A stretch of DNA of 64,000 nt from PALSA-555 sp963821325 (lineage in GTDB: Bacteria; Actinomycetota; Acidimicrobiia; IMCC26256; PALSA-555). The position numbers and the translations under genes were made by a program. Positions 9,090-18,440 of this stretch are shown piece after piece. A model generated the notes under the pieces. It had not been told where the DNA came from, searched no databases, and worked only from the letters and a program-made list of their open reading frames with translations. Location: positions 1 to 64,000 of the forward strand of contig CAWGDC010000003.1 in the NCBI GenBank assembly GCA_963821325.1, given 5' to 3'. Each line of letters begins with the position of its first letter. Position 1 is the first letter of the stretch.

Positions 9090-10173
9090 TCAGACGGCCG
9101 CGAGCCGACGGACGGCGACGAGGTCGGCGACGAAGTCCTCAAGGCGGCTGTGGGCGTTCACGCCGCTCGTGTTGGGCATCACGTACGCCGGGACCCCGGC
9201 GAACGGTTGGGGTTGCAGGCCCCGCGTCGCGGTGGCGGACACGGCGGCCCGCCAGCCGGTGAGCCCGACGAAACAGACGACGCGCGGTCGGAGCCACGCG
9301 ACCAGCCGCTCGACGCGGGCGACGCCGTCGCGGTACTCCGCCGGCCGCAGCGACGCCGCGCTGGTGGTGGCGCGCTTCACGAGATCGGTCATGCCGACCC
9401 CATGGGCCCGGAGCGCGTGCCGCGGGTCGCGGTCGCGGGTCACGAGCCCCGCGGCGAGCGCCGCCGGCCAGAACCGGTTGCCGGGCCGGGCGAATCCCAC
9501 GCCGACGTCCGCCGCGTACTCGCTGGGGTTCAGACCGACGAACAGCACCGCGAGGCCCGGCCCGACGGTGTCCGGCAGCGTCCGGGCTCGGGTGGCCCGG
9601 ACCTGGAGCCACTCCCCGCCAGCGGGCTCGGCGGCCAGCTCCTCGACGGTCAACCCGGCGCCGACGAGGACGTCGGTGAGCGGCCCGGCCCGCCAGCCCG
9701 CGAAGAACCGGCCGGGGAAGTCGTCCTGCGGGAGCTGCCCCTCCTCGTCGCTGTGGCGCATCGTGAGGTGCACCGGCCCGCCCACGGCGAGCGCGTGGTG
9801 CAGCTCAGCGAGCGACCAGGGCAGCCAGACGCGGGCGAGGTGGAGGTAGCTGGCCCGCGCCCACGCGCCCGCCAGCGACCCGCGGCGCAGCGGGAGGGCC
9901 ATCAGGTCGGCTTGGACCGGCCACGCGTCCGGGTCGACGTTGCGGGCGAGCGTGACCATCGCGAACGCGGCGTCGAGCGCGACGACCGGACGGCCCAGGT
10001 GCGGCAGGTGCAACCCCGGCCCGCAGCCCAGGTCCGCCCGCACCGCGCCGGTCGGCAGCGACGCCGCGAGCTCCTGCGCGCGCGTCGACGAACCGCGCCG
10101 GTCGCCGGTCCCGCCACTCCGACGCTCGGGCCTCGTACACACCGACGGTGCCCGGATCCACGGGCCGTATCAT
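9090..10173 (-). CDS. Methyltransferase / mismatch-specific DNA glycosylase fusion (frameshifted near start)
   Basis: About 361 residues with two domains. The first half is a SAM methyltransferase: IRPVDPGTVGVYEARASEW then ADLGCGPGLHLPHLG, and LARVWLPWSLAELHHAL. The second half (from roughly residue 200) is a Mug/UDG-superfamily G/U,T mismatch glycosylase: VLFVGLNPSEYAADVGVGFARPGNRFWPA and the C-terminal MPNTSGVNAHS. The N-terminus reads from the ATG at 10173 only after a frame change near 10088. The gene diverges from zwf with six bases between the starts. Repair of deaminated cytosine or 5-methylcytosine is the role known for the glycosylase; what the methyltransferase half modifies is unknown. 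Confidence 0.8.
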
Positions 10174-10179
10174 CGCCGA

Positions 10180-11684
10180 GTGACCAGCGGCGCGGGGCCC
10201 GACGTCGCGAGCGCCATCGTCGTGTTCGGTGCGACGGGTGACCTCGCGCACCGCAAGCTCTATCCGGCGCTCGCGTCGCTCGCCGCGAGCAGCAACTCCC
10301 GACCGGTCTCACGCTGATCGGCGTCGCGCGCACCGAGATGGACGACAACGACTTCGAGCGGGCGGCGTTCACGTCGATCGAGAAGGCCGAGGGCGGGCCC
10401 GCGGGTGGCGGTGCGCAGGCGCTCCAGCGACACCGGCGTGCGGATGCAGTACGTCGTCGGGAACGCCGACCAGCCCGCCACCTACGCCCGGCTGCGCGAG
10501 CGCCTCGAGCAGGGCCCTGACGGCCAGCCCCGACCCATCGGGAACTGCGTGTTCTACCTGTCGACCGTGCCGCCGCTGTTCGGTCCCATCGCCTCGCAGC
10601 TCGGCGCCGCCGGACTCGCGGAGGAGACCGACGGGTACCGGCGCTTCGTCGTCGAGAAGCCCTTCGGCCACGACCTGGTGAGCGCCCGGGCGCTCGACGC
10701 CGAGGTGCACCAGTGGTTCCAGGAGCACCAGGTCTTCCGCATCGACCACTACCTGGCGAAGGAGACGGTGCAGAACATCCTGGCGTTGCGTTTCACCAAC
10801 ACCATCTTCGAGCCGCTCTGGAACCGCCGCTACGTCGACCACGTCGAGATCACCGTGGCCGAATCGCTCGGCGTCGAGCACCGCGGCACCTTCTACGAGC
10901 AGGCCGGCGCGCTCCGCGACATCGTGCAGAACCACGTCATGCAGGTCCTGGCCCTCACCGCGATGGAGCCCCCGCGTCGTTCGACGGCAACGCCATCCGC
11001 GACGAGAAGGTCAAGCTGCTGCGCTCGGTGCGGCTCCTCGACCCCGACGACCTCCAAGGCCACGTGGTCCGCGCCCAGTACCTCGCCGGTGAGATCGACG
11101 GTGTCCCCGTGCCGGGCTACCGGGACGAGGAGGGCGTCGACGCGCACAGCAGCGTCGAGACCTACCTCGCCATGCGCCTCGACGTCGACAACTGGCGGTG
11201 GGCCGGCGTCCCGTTCTACGTGCGTACCGGCAAGCGGCTCGCCCGACGCGTCACCGAGGTCGCGCTCTGCTACAAGCCGGTCCCGTTCCTGCCCCTGCCG
11301 CGGGGCGCCGAGGACTCGGTCAAGCCGAACGCGCTGGTGCTGCGGATCCAACCCGACGCGGGCATCGAGGTGTCCTTCGCCGCGAAGGTGCCCGGCCAGA
11401 CGTTCCGGGTCCGCACCGTCGGCCTCGACTTCTCCTACGCCCGCACGTTCGCGGAGACGGCCCCCGAGGCGTACGAACGGGTCATCCACGACGCGCTGGT
11501 CGGTGACGCCACCCTGTTCATCCGCAGCGACGAGGTCGAGCAGTCCTGGCGGATCGTCCAGCCCCTCATCGACGGGTTCGACAGCGTCGCGGTGCCCCTC
11601 GCGCACTACCCCGCCGGTTCGTGGGGGCCGACCGAGGCCGACGCCCTGCTCGGCGGGTTCGACGTCCGGTGGCGGCTGCCGTGA
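10180..11684 (+). CDS. zwf: Glucose-6-phosphate dehydrogenase (three frameshifts)
   Basis: Zwf oxidises glucose-6-phosphate to 6-phosphogluconolactone and normally reduces NADP. The NADP-binding start AIVVFGATGDLAHRKLYPAL follows the GTG at 10180, later come EKPFGHDL, the active-site FRIDHYLAKETVQNILALRF, and the C-terminal domain with GVPFYVRTGKRL, PNALVLRIQP and YERVIHDALVGDATLFIR. Frame changes are needed near 10293, between 10390 and 10425, and at a C run at 10969-10973 where one missing C restores EPPASFDGNAIRDEK. The stretch between the first two breaks looks shorter than in other Zwf proteins, so a small deletion is possible. Its stop overlaps the pgl start. Confidence 0.9.
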
Positions 11685-12331
11685 GCCTGCCCGGCGAGGA
11701 ACGGCGCGTCGCGCACGTGCCCGCCGCGTTCGCCGAGCTCGTCGCGACCGAGGCGCCCCGCTCGATCGCGCTGTCGGGCGGCGACACGGCGCGAGCGTGC
11801 TACGAGCTGCTGGCGACCGCGCCGGTCGACTGGTCGGACGTCGACGTCTACTTCGGTGACGAACGGTGGGTCGACGTCCACGACCCCAGCTCGAACGAGG
11901 GCATGGCCCGCCTTGCCTTCCTCGACGAGGTCGAGCCGCGTGCCATCCACTCCATGCGCCACGCCGGCCCCGACCTCACGACGGCGGCCCAGGCCTACGA
12001 GGAGCTCGTGCGCGCCGCACCGCCGATCGGGCTCGTGCACCTGGGTCTCGGACCCGACGGGCACACCGCGTCGCTGTTCCCCGGCTCGCCGACCCTCGAG
12101 GAGCACGAGCGCTTCGTCGTCCCCGCCGGCGACGCCGCGCACCCGCACCCCCGCCTCACCTTCACCTACCCGGCGTTGGCGAGGGCGGCCCTCGTCGTGT
12201 TCACCGTCGACGGCGCCGCGAAACGTGACGCCCTCGCCGCGGTGCGGCGAGGCGACGACCTGCCCGCCACCCGAGTACGGGCGGGGCGCGTGGTGTGGCT
12301 CGTCGACACCGCGGCCGCTGGGGACCCGTAG
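11681..12331 (+). CDS. pgl: 6-phosphogluconolactonase
   Basis: Protein of 216 residues hydrolysing 6-phosphogluconolactone, the product of Zwf. It shows IALSGGDTARACYELL, the family signature VDVYFGDERWVDVHDPSSNEGMA, and GLGPDGHTASLFPGSP, all typical of the NagB/DevB-type lactonase; the C-terminal TFTYPALARAALVVFTVDG fits as well. The GTG at 11681 is chosen because it overlaps the zwf TGA (GTGA), giving coupled translation, and because family similarity starts there; an upstream in-frame start would lie inside zwf. Slightly shorter than the usual 230-250 residues. Confidence 0.92.
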   Translation: MSLPGEERRVAHVPAAFAELVATEAPRSIALSGGDTARACYELLATAPVDWSDVDVYFGDERWVDVHDPSSNEGMARLAFLDEVEPRAIHSMRHAGPDLTTAAQAYEELVRAAPPIGLVHLGLGPDGHTASLFPGSPTLEEHERFVVPAGDAAHPHPRLTFTYPALARAALVVFTVDGAAKRDALAAVRRGDDLPATRVRAGRVVWLVDTAAAGDP

Positions 12332-12340
12332 CATGCGTCC

Positions 12341-14692
12341 ATGCTGAGCCGCCGGGAGGCTGTGGCCACCCGCGACGCCCCCCTCCCGGAGCTGCTCGAG
12401 GCCGCGTCGGCCGTCCGCGACACGGTGCACCCCACCCGGGTCACGTTCTCCCCGAAGGTGTTCATCGCCCTCACCATGCTGTGCCGCGACCACTGCGGCT
12501 ACTGCACGTTCGCGAAGCCGCCCGCACGGGTCAGCGCCCCGTTCCTGGACCTCGACGAGGTCCTCGCGATCGCGCGCGCCGGCGCCGCGGCCGGCTGCCA
12601 CGAGGCGCTCTTCACGCTCGGGGAGGCCCCCGAGACCAGGTACCCGGACGCCGCCGCCTGGCTCGCCGAGCGGGGCTACGCGTCGACCGTCGACTACCTC
12701 GCCGCCGCGGCCGAGATCGTGCTCGCCGAGACCGGCCTGCTGCCCCACGCCAACGCCGGGGCGCTCGACCGGTCCGCGCTCGCGACCCTGCGCCGCGTCA
12801 GCCCGTCGCAGGGGATGATGATCGAGACGCTCGCGGCGCGCCTCGCGGCGCCCGGCGGCCCGCATCACCGCGCCCCCGACAAGACGCCGGCACGACGGCT
12901 CACCACGCTCGAGGCCGCTGGGGAGGCGCGGATCCCCTTCACGACCGGGATCCTCGTCGGCATCGGCGAGACGTTCGAGGAGCGCGTCGACGCGCTGCTC
13001 GCCATCCGCGAGTCGCACACCCGGCACGGCCACGTCCAAGAGGTCATCGTCCAGAACTTCCTGGCCAAGCCCGGCACCGCGATGCACGACCACCCGTCGT
13101 GCGATCGGGACGACTACCTCCGCACCGTCGCCGTGGCGCGGCTCCTGCTCCCGCCCTTGATCCACCTCCAGGCGCCCCCCAACCTCAGCGACGACCTCGG
13201 CCTGCTCCTCGCGGCGGGGATCGACGACTGGGGTGGCGTGTCGCCACTCACCCCGGATCACGTGAACCCGGAGCGGCCCTGGCCCGCGCTCGAGCGGCTG
13301 CGGCGCGCCACCGAGGCGGCGGGCAAGGCACTCGCACCCCGCTTGACCGTGCATCCCGAGTACGTCCGCGACCCGGACACGTGGCTCGACGAGCACGTCC
13401 GCCCCGCGGTGCGTCAGGCGTCGGACGCCGAGGGCCTCGCGCGGGACGACGGCTGGGCTGCCGGCGGGTCGGGCGCACCCCCCGAGCTGCTCGCCTTCAC
13501 ATCCCGGGCGGGACGCGGCGGCCCGATCACCGAGGTGCTCGACGGGGTCCTCGCGGGGGAAGAGCCGGGGGTGCCCGAGCTCGTCACGCTGCTCGAGGCC
13601 CGCGGGCCCGACGTCGCCCGGGTCGCCGAGGTGGCCGACACGCTGCGCCGTGAGGCCGTCGGTGATGTGGTCACCTTCGTCCGCAACCGCAACATCAACT
13701 ACACGAACGTGTGCACGTACCGCTGCCGGTTCTGCGCGTTCTCGAAGGGACCGCTGTCGCTGAACCTGCGCGGCGACCCGTACGTCCTCGACCTGCCGGA
13801 GATCCAACGCCGGGTCGTGGAGGCCGTCGACCACGGTGCCACCGAGGTGTGCCTCCAGGGCGGCATCCACCCCGACTACGACGGCGACCACTACCTCGCC
13901 GTGACCCGCGCCGTGAAGGACGCGGCACCGGACGTGCACGTCCACACGTTCACCGCGCTCGAGGTGACCGAGGGCGCCCGACGCCTCGGCGTGCCGCTGC
14001 GCGACTACCTGCGCGAGCTGAAGGACGTCGGGCTCTCCACGCTGCCGGGCACCGCGGCAGAGATCCTCGACGACGAGGTGCGGGCGGTCATCTGCCCCGA
14101 CAAGGTCACGACCGACGAGTGGCTCGAGGCGCACCGCACCGCCCACGCCGTCGGGCTCCGATCCAACATCACGATCATGTTCGGCCACGTCGAATCGCCG
14201 GTGCACGTCGCGCGGCATCTCGTCCGGACGCGGGCGCTGCAACGAGAGACCGGCGGCTTCACCGAGTTCGTGCCGCTGCCGTTCGTGCACATGGCCACCC
14301 CCATCTACCTCCAGGGCCGGGCGCGCCGGGGCCCCACGTTCCGGGAGGTGCTGCTCGTCCACGCCGTCGGCCGCATCGCGTACCGCGGCACGCTCGACAA
14401 CGTGCAGGCGTCGTGGGTGAAGGTCGGGGTGCGCGGCGCCCGCCAACTGCTGCGCGCCGGGTGCAACGACCTCGGCGGCACGTTGATGGACGAGAACATC
14501 TCGAGGGCGGCCGGCGCCGCGCACGGCCAGGAACTCGACGACGACGGCTTCCGCTCGATCGTGACGCCGCTCGGCCGGCCCCTGGAGCAGCGCACCACCC
14601 TCTACGGGCGAACCCGCACCGTCGGGCGGCCGCTGCGCCCCCACGTCGAGGACCCGGTCCCGGTCGAGCTCGGGGTCCGCGCCGCCCCGTGA
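12341..14692 (+). CDS. fbiC: FO synthase, fused CofG/CofH (FbiC)
   Basis: FbiC makes 7,8-didemethyl-8-hydroxy-5-deazariboflavin, the chromophore of coenzyme F420, from tyrosine and a ribityl-aminouracil. It is a fusion of two radical-SAM enzymes in 783 residues. The CofG half has the 4Fe-4S cysteines Cys48, Cys52 and Cys55 (CRDHCGYC), the CofH half Cys458, Cys462 and Cys465 (CTYRCRFC) followed by AFSKGP. Other matching pieces are ILVGIGET, GGIHPDYDGDHYLAVTRAVK and the tail CNDLGGTLMDENISRAAGA. ATG start at 12341, ten bases after pgl, and a GTGA overlap with the next gene. Intact, unlike many neighbours. It shows the organism makes F420, which an LLM oxidoreductase at 37.6 kb probably uses. 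Confidence 0.96.
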   Translation: MLSRREAVATRDAPLPELLEAASAVRDTVHPTRVTFSPKVFIALTMLCRDHCGYCTFAKPPARVSAPFLDLDEVLAIARAGAAAGCHEALFTLGEAPETRYPDAAAWLAERGYASTVDYLAAAAEIVLAETGLLPHANAGALDRSALATLRRVSPSQGMMIETLAARLAAPGGPHHRAPDKTPARRLTTLEAAGEARIPFTTGILVGIGETFEERVDALLAIRESHTRHGHVQEVIVQNFLAKPGTAMHDHPSCDRDDYLRTVAVARLLLPPLIHLQAPPNLSDDLGLLLAAGIDDWGGVSPLTPDHVNPERPWPALERLRRATEAAGKALAPRLTVHPEYVRDPDTWLDEHVRPAVRQASDAEGLARDDGWAAGGSGAPPELLAFTSRAGRGGPITEVLDGVLAGEEPGVPELVTLLEARGPDVARVAEVADTLRREAVGDVVTFVRNRNINYTNVCTYRCRFCAFSKGPLSLNLRGDPYVLDLPEIQRRVVEAVDHGATEVCLQGGIHPDYDGDHYLAVTRAVKDAAPDVHVHTFTALEVTEGARRLGVPLRDYLRELKDVGLSTLPGTAAEILDDEVRAVICPDKVTTDEWLEAHRTAHAVGLRSNITIMFGHVESPVHVARHLVRTRALQRETGGFTEFVPLPFVHMATPIYLQGRARRGPTFREVLLVHAVGRIAYRGTLDNVQASWVKVGVRGARQLLRAGCNDLGGTLMDENISRAAGAAHGQELDDDGFRSIVTPLGRPLEQRTTLYGRTRTVGRPLRPHVEDPVPVELGVRAAP

Positions 14693-15697
14693 CCGACCGT
14701 GGGAACGCCGGTGACGGCCTCGACGTCGTCGCCGTCGGCAACGCGCTGGTCGACGTGCTCAGCACGACGACCGACGACTTCCTCGACGCGCAGGGCCTCG
14801 CGAAGGGCGGCATGGCGCTCATCGACGCCGCGCGCGCCGCGGACCTGTACGGGCAGACCGGCCCGGGCACCGAGGTGTCGGGCGGGTCGGCCGCCAACAC
14901 CGCGGTCGGTGTCGCGTCGCTCGGCGGCCGGGGAGCGTTCATCGGCCGGGTGCGCGACGACACGCTCGGCGAGGTGTTCGCGCACGACATCCGGGCCGCC
15001 GGGGTGCACTTCGAGACCGCGCCGGCGACCCGCGGCGCACCGACCGGCCGCTGTCTCATCCTCGTCAGCCCGGACGGGGAGCGGACCATGAACACGTTCC
15101 TCGGCGCGGCCGCTGAGCTGCACGCCGACGACGTCTCGCCGAACCTGGTCGGCGCGGCCGCCGTGACCTACCTCGAGGGCTACCTCTTCGACCAGCCCGA
15201 CGCCAAAGCGGCGTTCCGGCACGCCGCCTCCGCCGCGCACGGCGCGGGGCGCCGCGTCGCGTTGAGCCTGTCCGACACGTTCTGCGTCGAGCGGCACCGC
15301 CTCGACTTCCTCGCCCTCGTCGAGCATGACGTCGACGTGCTCTTCGCCAACGACAGCGAGCTGTGCGCGCTGTACGAGACACCGACCTTCGACGAGCGCG
15401 CTCGGCCTCGTGGTCCGCCACTGCGAGGTCGCGGCGGTCACGAGAGCCGCCGCGGGGTCGGTCGTCGTCGGCCACGAGGGGCTCGTCGAAGTCCCCGCCG
15501 CGCCCGTCACCCAGGTGGTCGACACCACCGGCGCCGGCGACCTCTACGCCGCCGGGTTCCTCGTCGGGTACACGCGCGGCTACGGGCTGCGGCGCTGCGG
15601 CGAGCTGGGCGCCGTCGCCGCCGCCGAGGTCATCTCGCACCTCGGCGCCCGACCCGAGCGGTCGCTCGCCGAGCTCGCGGCGGCGCTGCTGCAGTGA
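14689..15697 (+). CDS. PfkB-family sugar/adenosine kinase (frameshifted)
   Basis: Ribokinase-fold kinase of about 335 residues. VVAVGNALVDVLSTTTDDFL at the N-terminus, GGSAANTAVGVASLGG and IGRVRDDTLGEVF, and the catalytic anion-hole motif DTTGAGDLYAAGFLVGYT near the end are all PfkB signatures; the N-terminal wording is most like bacterial adenosine kinases. An indel near 15390-15410 changes the frame after ALYETPTFDE. Starts at GTG 14689 overlapping the fbiC stop and ends overlapping the next start at 15694, so it belongs to a coupled run. Substrate adenosine is a guess from the family; fructokinase-like activity cannot be ruled out. Confidence 0.82.
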
Positions 15698-16729
15698 AGC
15701 TCCCCCGCTACCGGACCGGGGATCCGAGCCTCGACGAGGCCGTCGCCGACCTGGCGACCCGGGTGACCGAGCGTGACGCCGATCTGATCTTCGAGCTCGT
15801 GACCTCGGCGCTGCGCCTGGCCCGAGACCACGCCGACCGCGGCGACCTGAAGATGGCGAACGCCGCGCTGAAGGAGATGCGCTACTCGTTCCACGTCTTC
15901 GAGCCCTACCGGGGCCAGCGCAAGGTCGCGATCTTCGGCTCGGCCCGGACCCAGCCCGACGATCCCCTCTACGACCAGGCCCGCCGGTTCGCGCACGCCA
16001 TCGCCCACGCGGAGTGGATGGTGATCACCGGCGCCGGCCCCGGGATCATGGAGGCCGGCATCGACGGTGCCGGCCCCGAGCGGGCCTTCGGCGTCAGCAT
16101 CCGACTGCCGTTCGAAGCGGCGACCACCCAGTTCGCCGACGATCCCAAGCTCATCAACTTCCGGTACTTCTTCACCCGGAAGGTCACCTTCGTGAAGGAG
16201 GCCGACGCGTTCGTGCTCCTCCCCGGCGGGTTCGGGACCCTCGACGAGGCGTTCGAGCTGTTGACGCTGGTGCAGACGGGCAAGGCCCAGTCGGGCCCGA
16301 TCGTGCTGCTTGACACCCCCGGCGGCACCTACTGGAACGGCTGGCTCGACTTCGTGCGCCGTGAGCTCGCCGACAACGGCTACGTCTCCGAGCCTGACCT
16401 CGGGCTCCTCACCGTCACCGACGACGTCGACGCCGCGGTCCGGGAGGTGACCGGGTTCTTCGCCAACTACCAGTCGCAGCGCTTCGTCGACGGTCGCCTC
16501 GTGCTGCGGGTCCGTGCCGCACCCGATGACGCGACGCTCGGCGCCTGGAGCGCGGAGTTCGGCGACATCATTCGCCGCGGGCAGCTCGAGCGCGTCGACG
16601 CGTCCCCAGCGGAGATCGACGATGACGACGGCGTCGAGCTGGCAGCGCGTCGCGTTCTGGTTCGACAAGCGGGGCTGGTCGCGGCTGCGCAGACTGATCG
16701 ACCGTCTGAACGAGGTCGCGCCCGCGTAG
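15694..16729 (+). CDS. LOG-family Rossmann protein (frameshifted C-terminus)
   Basis: TIGR00730/LOG-like protein of about 345 residues. Residues 75-250 carry the nucleotide fold: FGSARTQ at 81-87, ITGAGPGIMEAGIDGA at 111-126, and the phosphoribohydrolase signature PGGFGTLDE at 177-185. An added N-terminal helical region (ATRVTERDADLIFELVTSAL) and a C-terminal extension mark the longer actinobacterial subgroup. An indel near 16620 changes frame; the correct tail reads AFWFDKRGWSRLRRLIDRLNEV and stops at 16729. LOG enzymes release free bases from nucleoside monophosphates, including cytokinin precursors; here the physiological substrate is unknown. Coupled by GTGA overlap to the kinase. Confidence 0.85.
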
Positions 16730-16749
16730 GCCGGGGCACGGCGGCGTGG

Positions 16750-16774
16750 GACGAGGGCGGGCTCAGCCCTCGTC
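16750..16774. terminator. Strong inverted repeat, possible bidirectional terminator
   Basis: A perfect 9-bp inverted repeat (GACGAGGGC, 7-base loop, GCCCTCGTC) lies 21 bases after the LOG-gene stop and covers the 3' end of a small minus-strand gene. Position between two converging genes suggests transcription termination from both sides. There is no clear T tract, as is common in very GC-rich genomes, so it is only a candidate. Confidence 0.45.
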
Positions 16775-17005
16775 GGTCGGGAGGGGCGGCATCGGGAACT
16801 GGCCGTGCTCGACGGCGAGCTCCTCGAGCTCCTCGTCGTGCTCGGCGGCCTGCACGTCCTCGAGGCGCTGCGTGACCGGGGCGTCATCGGGGCGGTCAGC
16901 CCACCCCAGGTCCTCGGTCTCGTGGCCGGCCGTGCCGAGGGAGCCCGACACGTCGACGACCGGTCGAGGCTCCTCGCCGTCCCCGCGCCGCGTGGGTCCT
17001 GGCAC
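16763..17005 (-). CDS. Small acidic hypothetical protein
   Basis: Open frame of 80 residues, strongly acidic, without signal peptide or membrane segment. The C-terminal half (VTQRLEDVQAAEHDEELEEL and AVEHGQFPMPPLP) looks like a real conserved patch while the first 35 residues are low in information and could be overcalled; a shorter start is possible. No function can be named. It ends inside the hairpin at 16750-16774. I rate it as a likely but unproven gene. Confidence 0.4.
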   Translation of the reverse strand: MPGPTRRGDGEEPRPVVDVSGSLGTAGHETEDLGWADRPDDAPVTQRLEDVQAAEHDEELEELAVEHGQFPMPPLPTDEG

Positions 17006-17092
17006 ACCGCCAGTATGTCCGCGCGCCGTCCGGTCGGCGGCGTCCCCGGGTGCGTGGCTCCACGGTGACGGCGCGCGTCTCGTCGTCGGCGC

Positions 17093-17302
17093 CTACTCGG
17101 ATTCGTCGTGCTCGGCGAGCAGGGCGCGGCGGGCCCGCTCGACGGCGCGCCGTGCCTGCTCGAGACGCCGCTCGGCGCTGCGGGCGGACTCGTCGCCCTC
17201 GGCGACGGCGCGCAGCCGCTCGTACGCCGCGTCGCGGAGCCGCTCCTCCGCCTGCGCCAGGCTCTCGATCACATCGGCGAGATCCGCGAAGTCGTCGGGC
17301 AC
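17093..17302 (-). CDS. Small coiled-coil hypothetical protein
   Basis: Protein of 69 residues starting MPDDFADLADVIESLAQAEE and continuing as one long charged amphipathic helix (ERLRDAAYERLRAVAEGDE, RRLEQARRAVERARRALLAE). Heptad-like spacing of Leu and Ala suggests a coiled coil. It lies alone between two minus-strand genes and has no recognised domain. Codon use matches the neighbourhood, with G or C in nearly all third positions, which supports coding. Confidence 0.5.
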   Translation of the reverse strand: MPDDFADLADVIESLAQAEERLRDAAYERLRAVAEGDESARSAERRLEQARRAVERARRALLAEHDESE

Positions 17303-17414
17303 CGCTACGACACCCTCCCGCGGTCGCGCGACGCGCCACCGCGTCGCGCCACGGGGGTGACCGTCTCGTGAACCGTCACCGCGCCCCGACCGTGCACCTC
17401 GACGCGAGCGTTGG

Positions 17415-18440
17415 TCACGAAGCCTCCCGTTGCCGTGCAGGGTGAGGGATCGGGAGGCGGCCGGGCGCGAGCTTGCCGGCCGGGTCGAACGCGGCTTTGA
17501 CGCGGGCGGTCACCGTGAGATTCGGGACGTCGACGCCGAAGCCGTCGAGACCCGCGGCGCCCGCTTCGCGCAGCAGCCACCCGTCGGCCGCGGCCGCGGC
17601 GTCACGTGCGGCCTGCAGCCCGACGGCGGTGTCGGCCGCGACGTGGACGGTGCCGACCCCCCACTCGGCCAGCCACGCCAGCCCGTCGACGCGATTGAGC
17701 GCCTCGCCGACGTCGCGAACGCGGCCCGGGGCGACCGAGATGCGGCCGCGGTGCGCCGCGTCGGGCCACGCCGGCGGGTCCGAGGCCGCGAGGCCCGCGG
17801 CGCGGGCTTGGGTGGCGACGTCCTCGGGGTCGCCCTCGAGCAGCGCCCACGTCCCGTCCCCACGCCAGGCGATCGTCGACGGGGCGACCAGGCTCGCCCG
17901 CACGACGGCGGGATCGTCGGCCGTCCGCCACCACGCCGTCGTCCGCGGGGTCGGCTGGCAGCGCAGGATGACGCGGGTCAGCACGCCGAGGGTGCCGTAG
18001 GAGCCGACGAGCAGGCGGGGCAGGTCGAAGCCGGTGACGTTCTTCACCGTCGGGCCGCCGCCGCGCACGAGCCGCGCGTCACCGGTGACGAAGCGCACCT
18101 CCAGGACACGGTCCCGCAGCGGCCCGTAACGGAGCCGCCGGTGGCCGGACAGGCCGACGGCGAGCAGCCCGCCGATCGTGGCCCGTCGGTCGCGGGGGTC
18201 GAGGGCGCACTCCTGGGCGTGGGCACCGAGCTCGTCATCGAGGTCGCCGATCGTCGTGCCGGCGTACGCGGTGACGGTCAGCTCGGCCGGGTCGTAGGTG
18301 ACGATGCCGCGCGGCGCCCGGACCGGTGTGCCGCTCGGGATCGGGCCGCCGACCTCCGCGTGGGTGCCGCTGCCCACGGGGACCACCGCCGCCGCGTCAG
18401 CGACGGCGCCGCGCACGGCCTCCTCGAGGCTCAGATCCAC
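17415..18440 (-). CDS. glcE: Glycolate oxidase FAD-binding subunit (GlcE-like)
   Basis: Protein of 341 residues with a shortened FAD_binding_4 (PCMH) domain: VPVGSGTHAEVGGP, DRRATIGGLLAVGLSGHRRLRYGPLRDRVL and FVTGDARLVRGGGPTVKNVTGFDLPRLLVGSYGTLGVLT. The usual C-terminal oxidase domain is reduced, as in GlcE, and the tail AAFDPAGKLAPGR is the family ending. GlcE pairs with GlcD to oxidise glycolate or a similar 2-hydroxy acid. Its GTG start overlaps the glcD 3' end by ten bases, so the two form an operon. No GlcF iron-sulphur subunit follows within the window. Confidence 0.85.
   Translation of the reverse strand: MDLSLEEAVRGAVADAAAVVPVGSGTHAEVGGPIPSGTPVRAPRGIVTYDPAELTVTAYAGTTIGDLDDELGAHAQECALDPRDRRATIGGLLAVGLSGHRRLRYGPLRDRVLEVRFVTGDARLVRGGGPTVKNVTGFDLPRLLVGSYGTLGVLTRVILRCQPTPRTTAWWRTADDPAVVRASLVAPSTIAWRGDGTWALLEGDPEDVATQARAAGLAASDPPAWPDAAHRGRISVAPGRVRDVGEALNRVDGLAWLAEWGVGTVHVAADTAVGLQAARDAAAAADGWLLREAGAAGLDGFGVDVPNLTVTARVKAAFDPAGKLAPGRLPIPHPARQREAS

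Noticed and set aside
11606..14644. 1012-codon open frame on the minus strand
   Set aside because: It is the antisense shadow of pgl and fbiC; long antisense frames are expected in very GC-rich DNA. The protein is His/Arg/Gly-rich with no domain.
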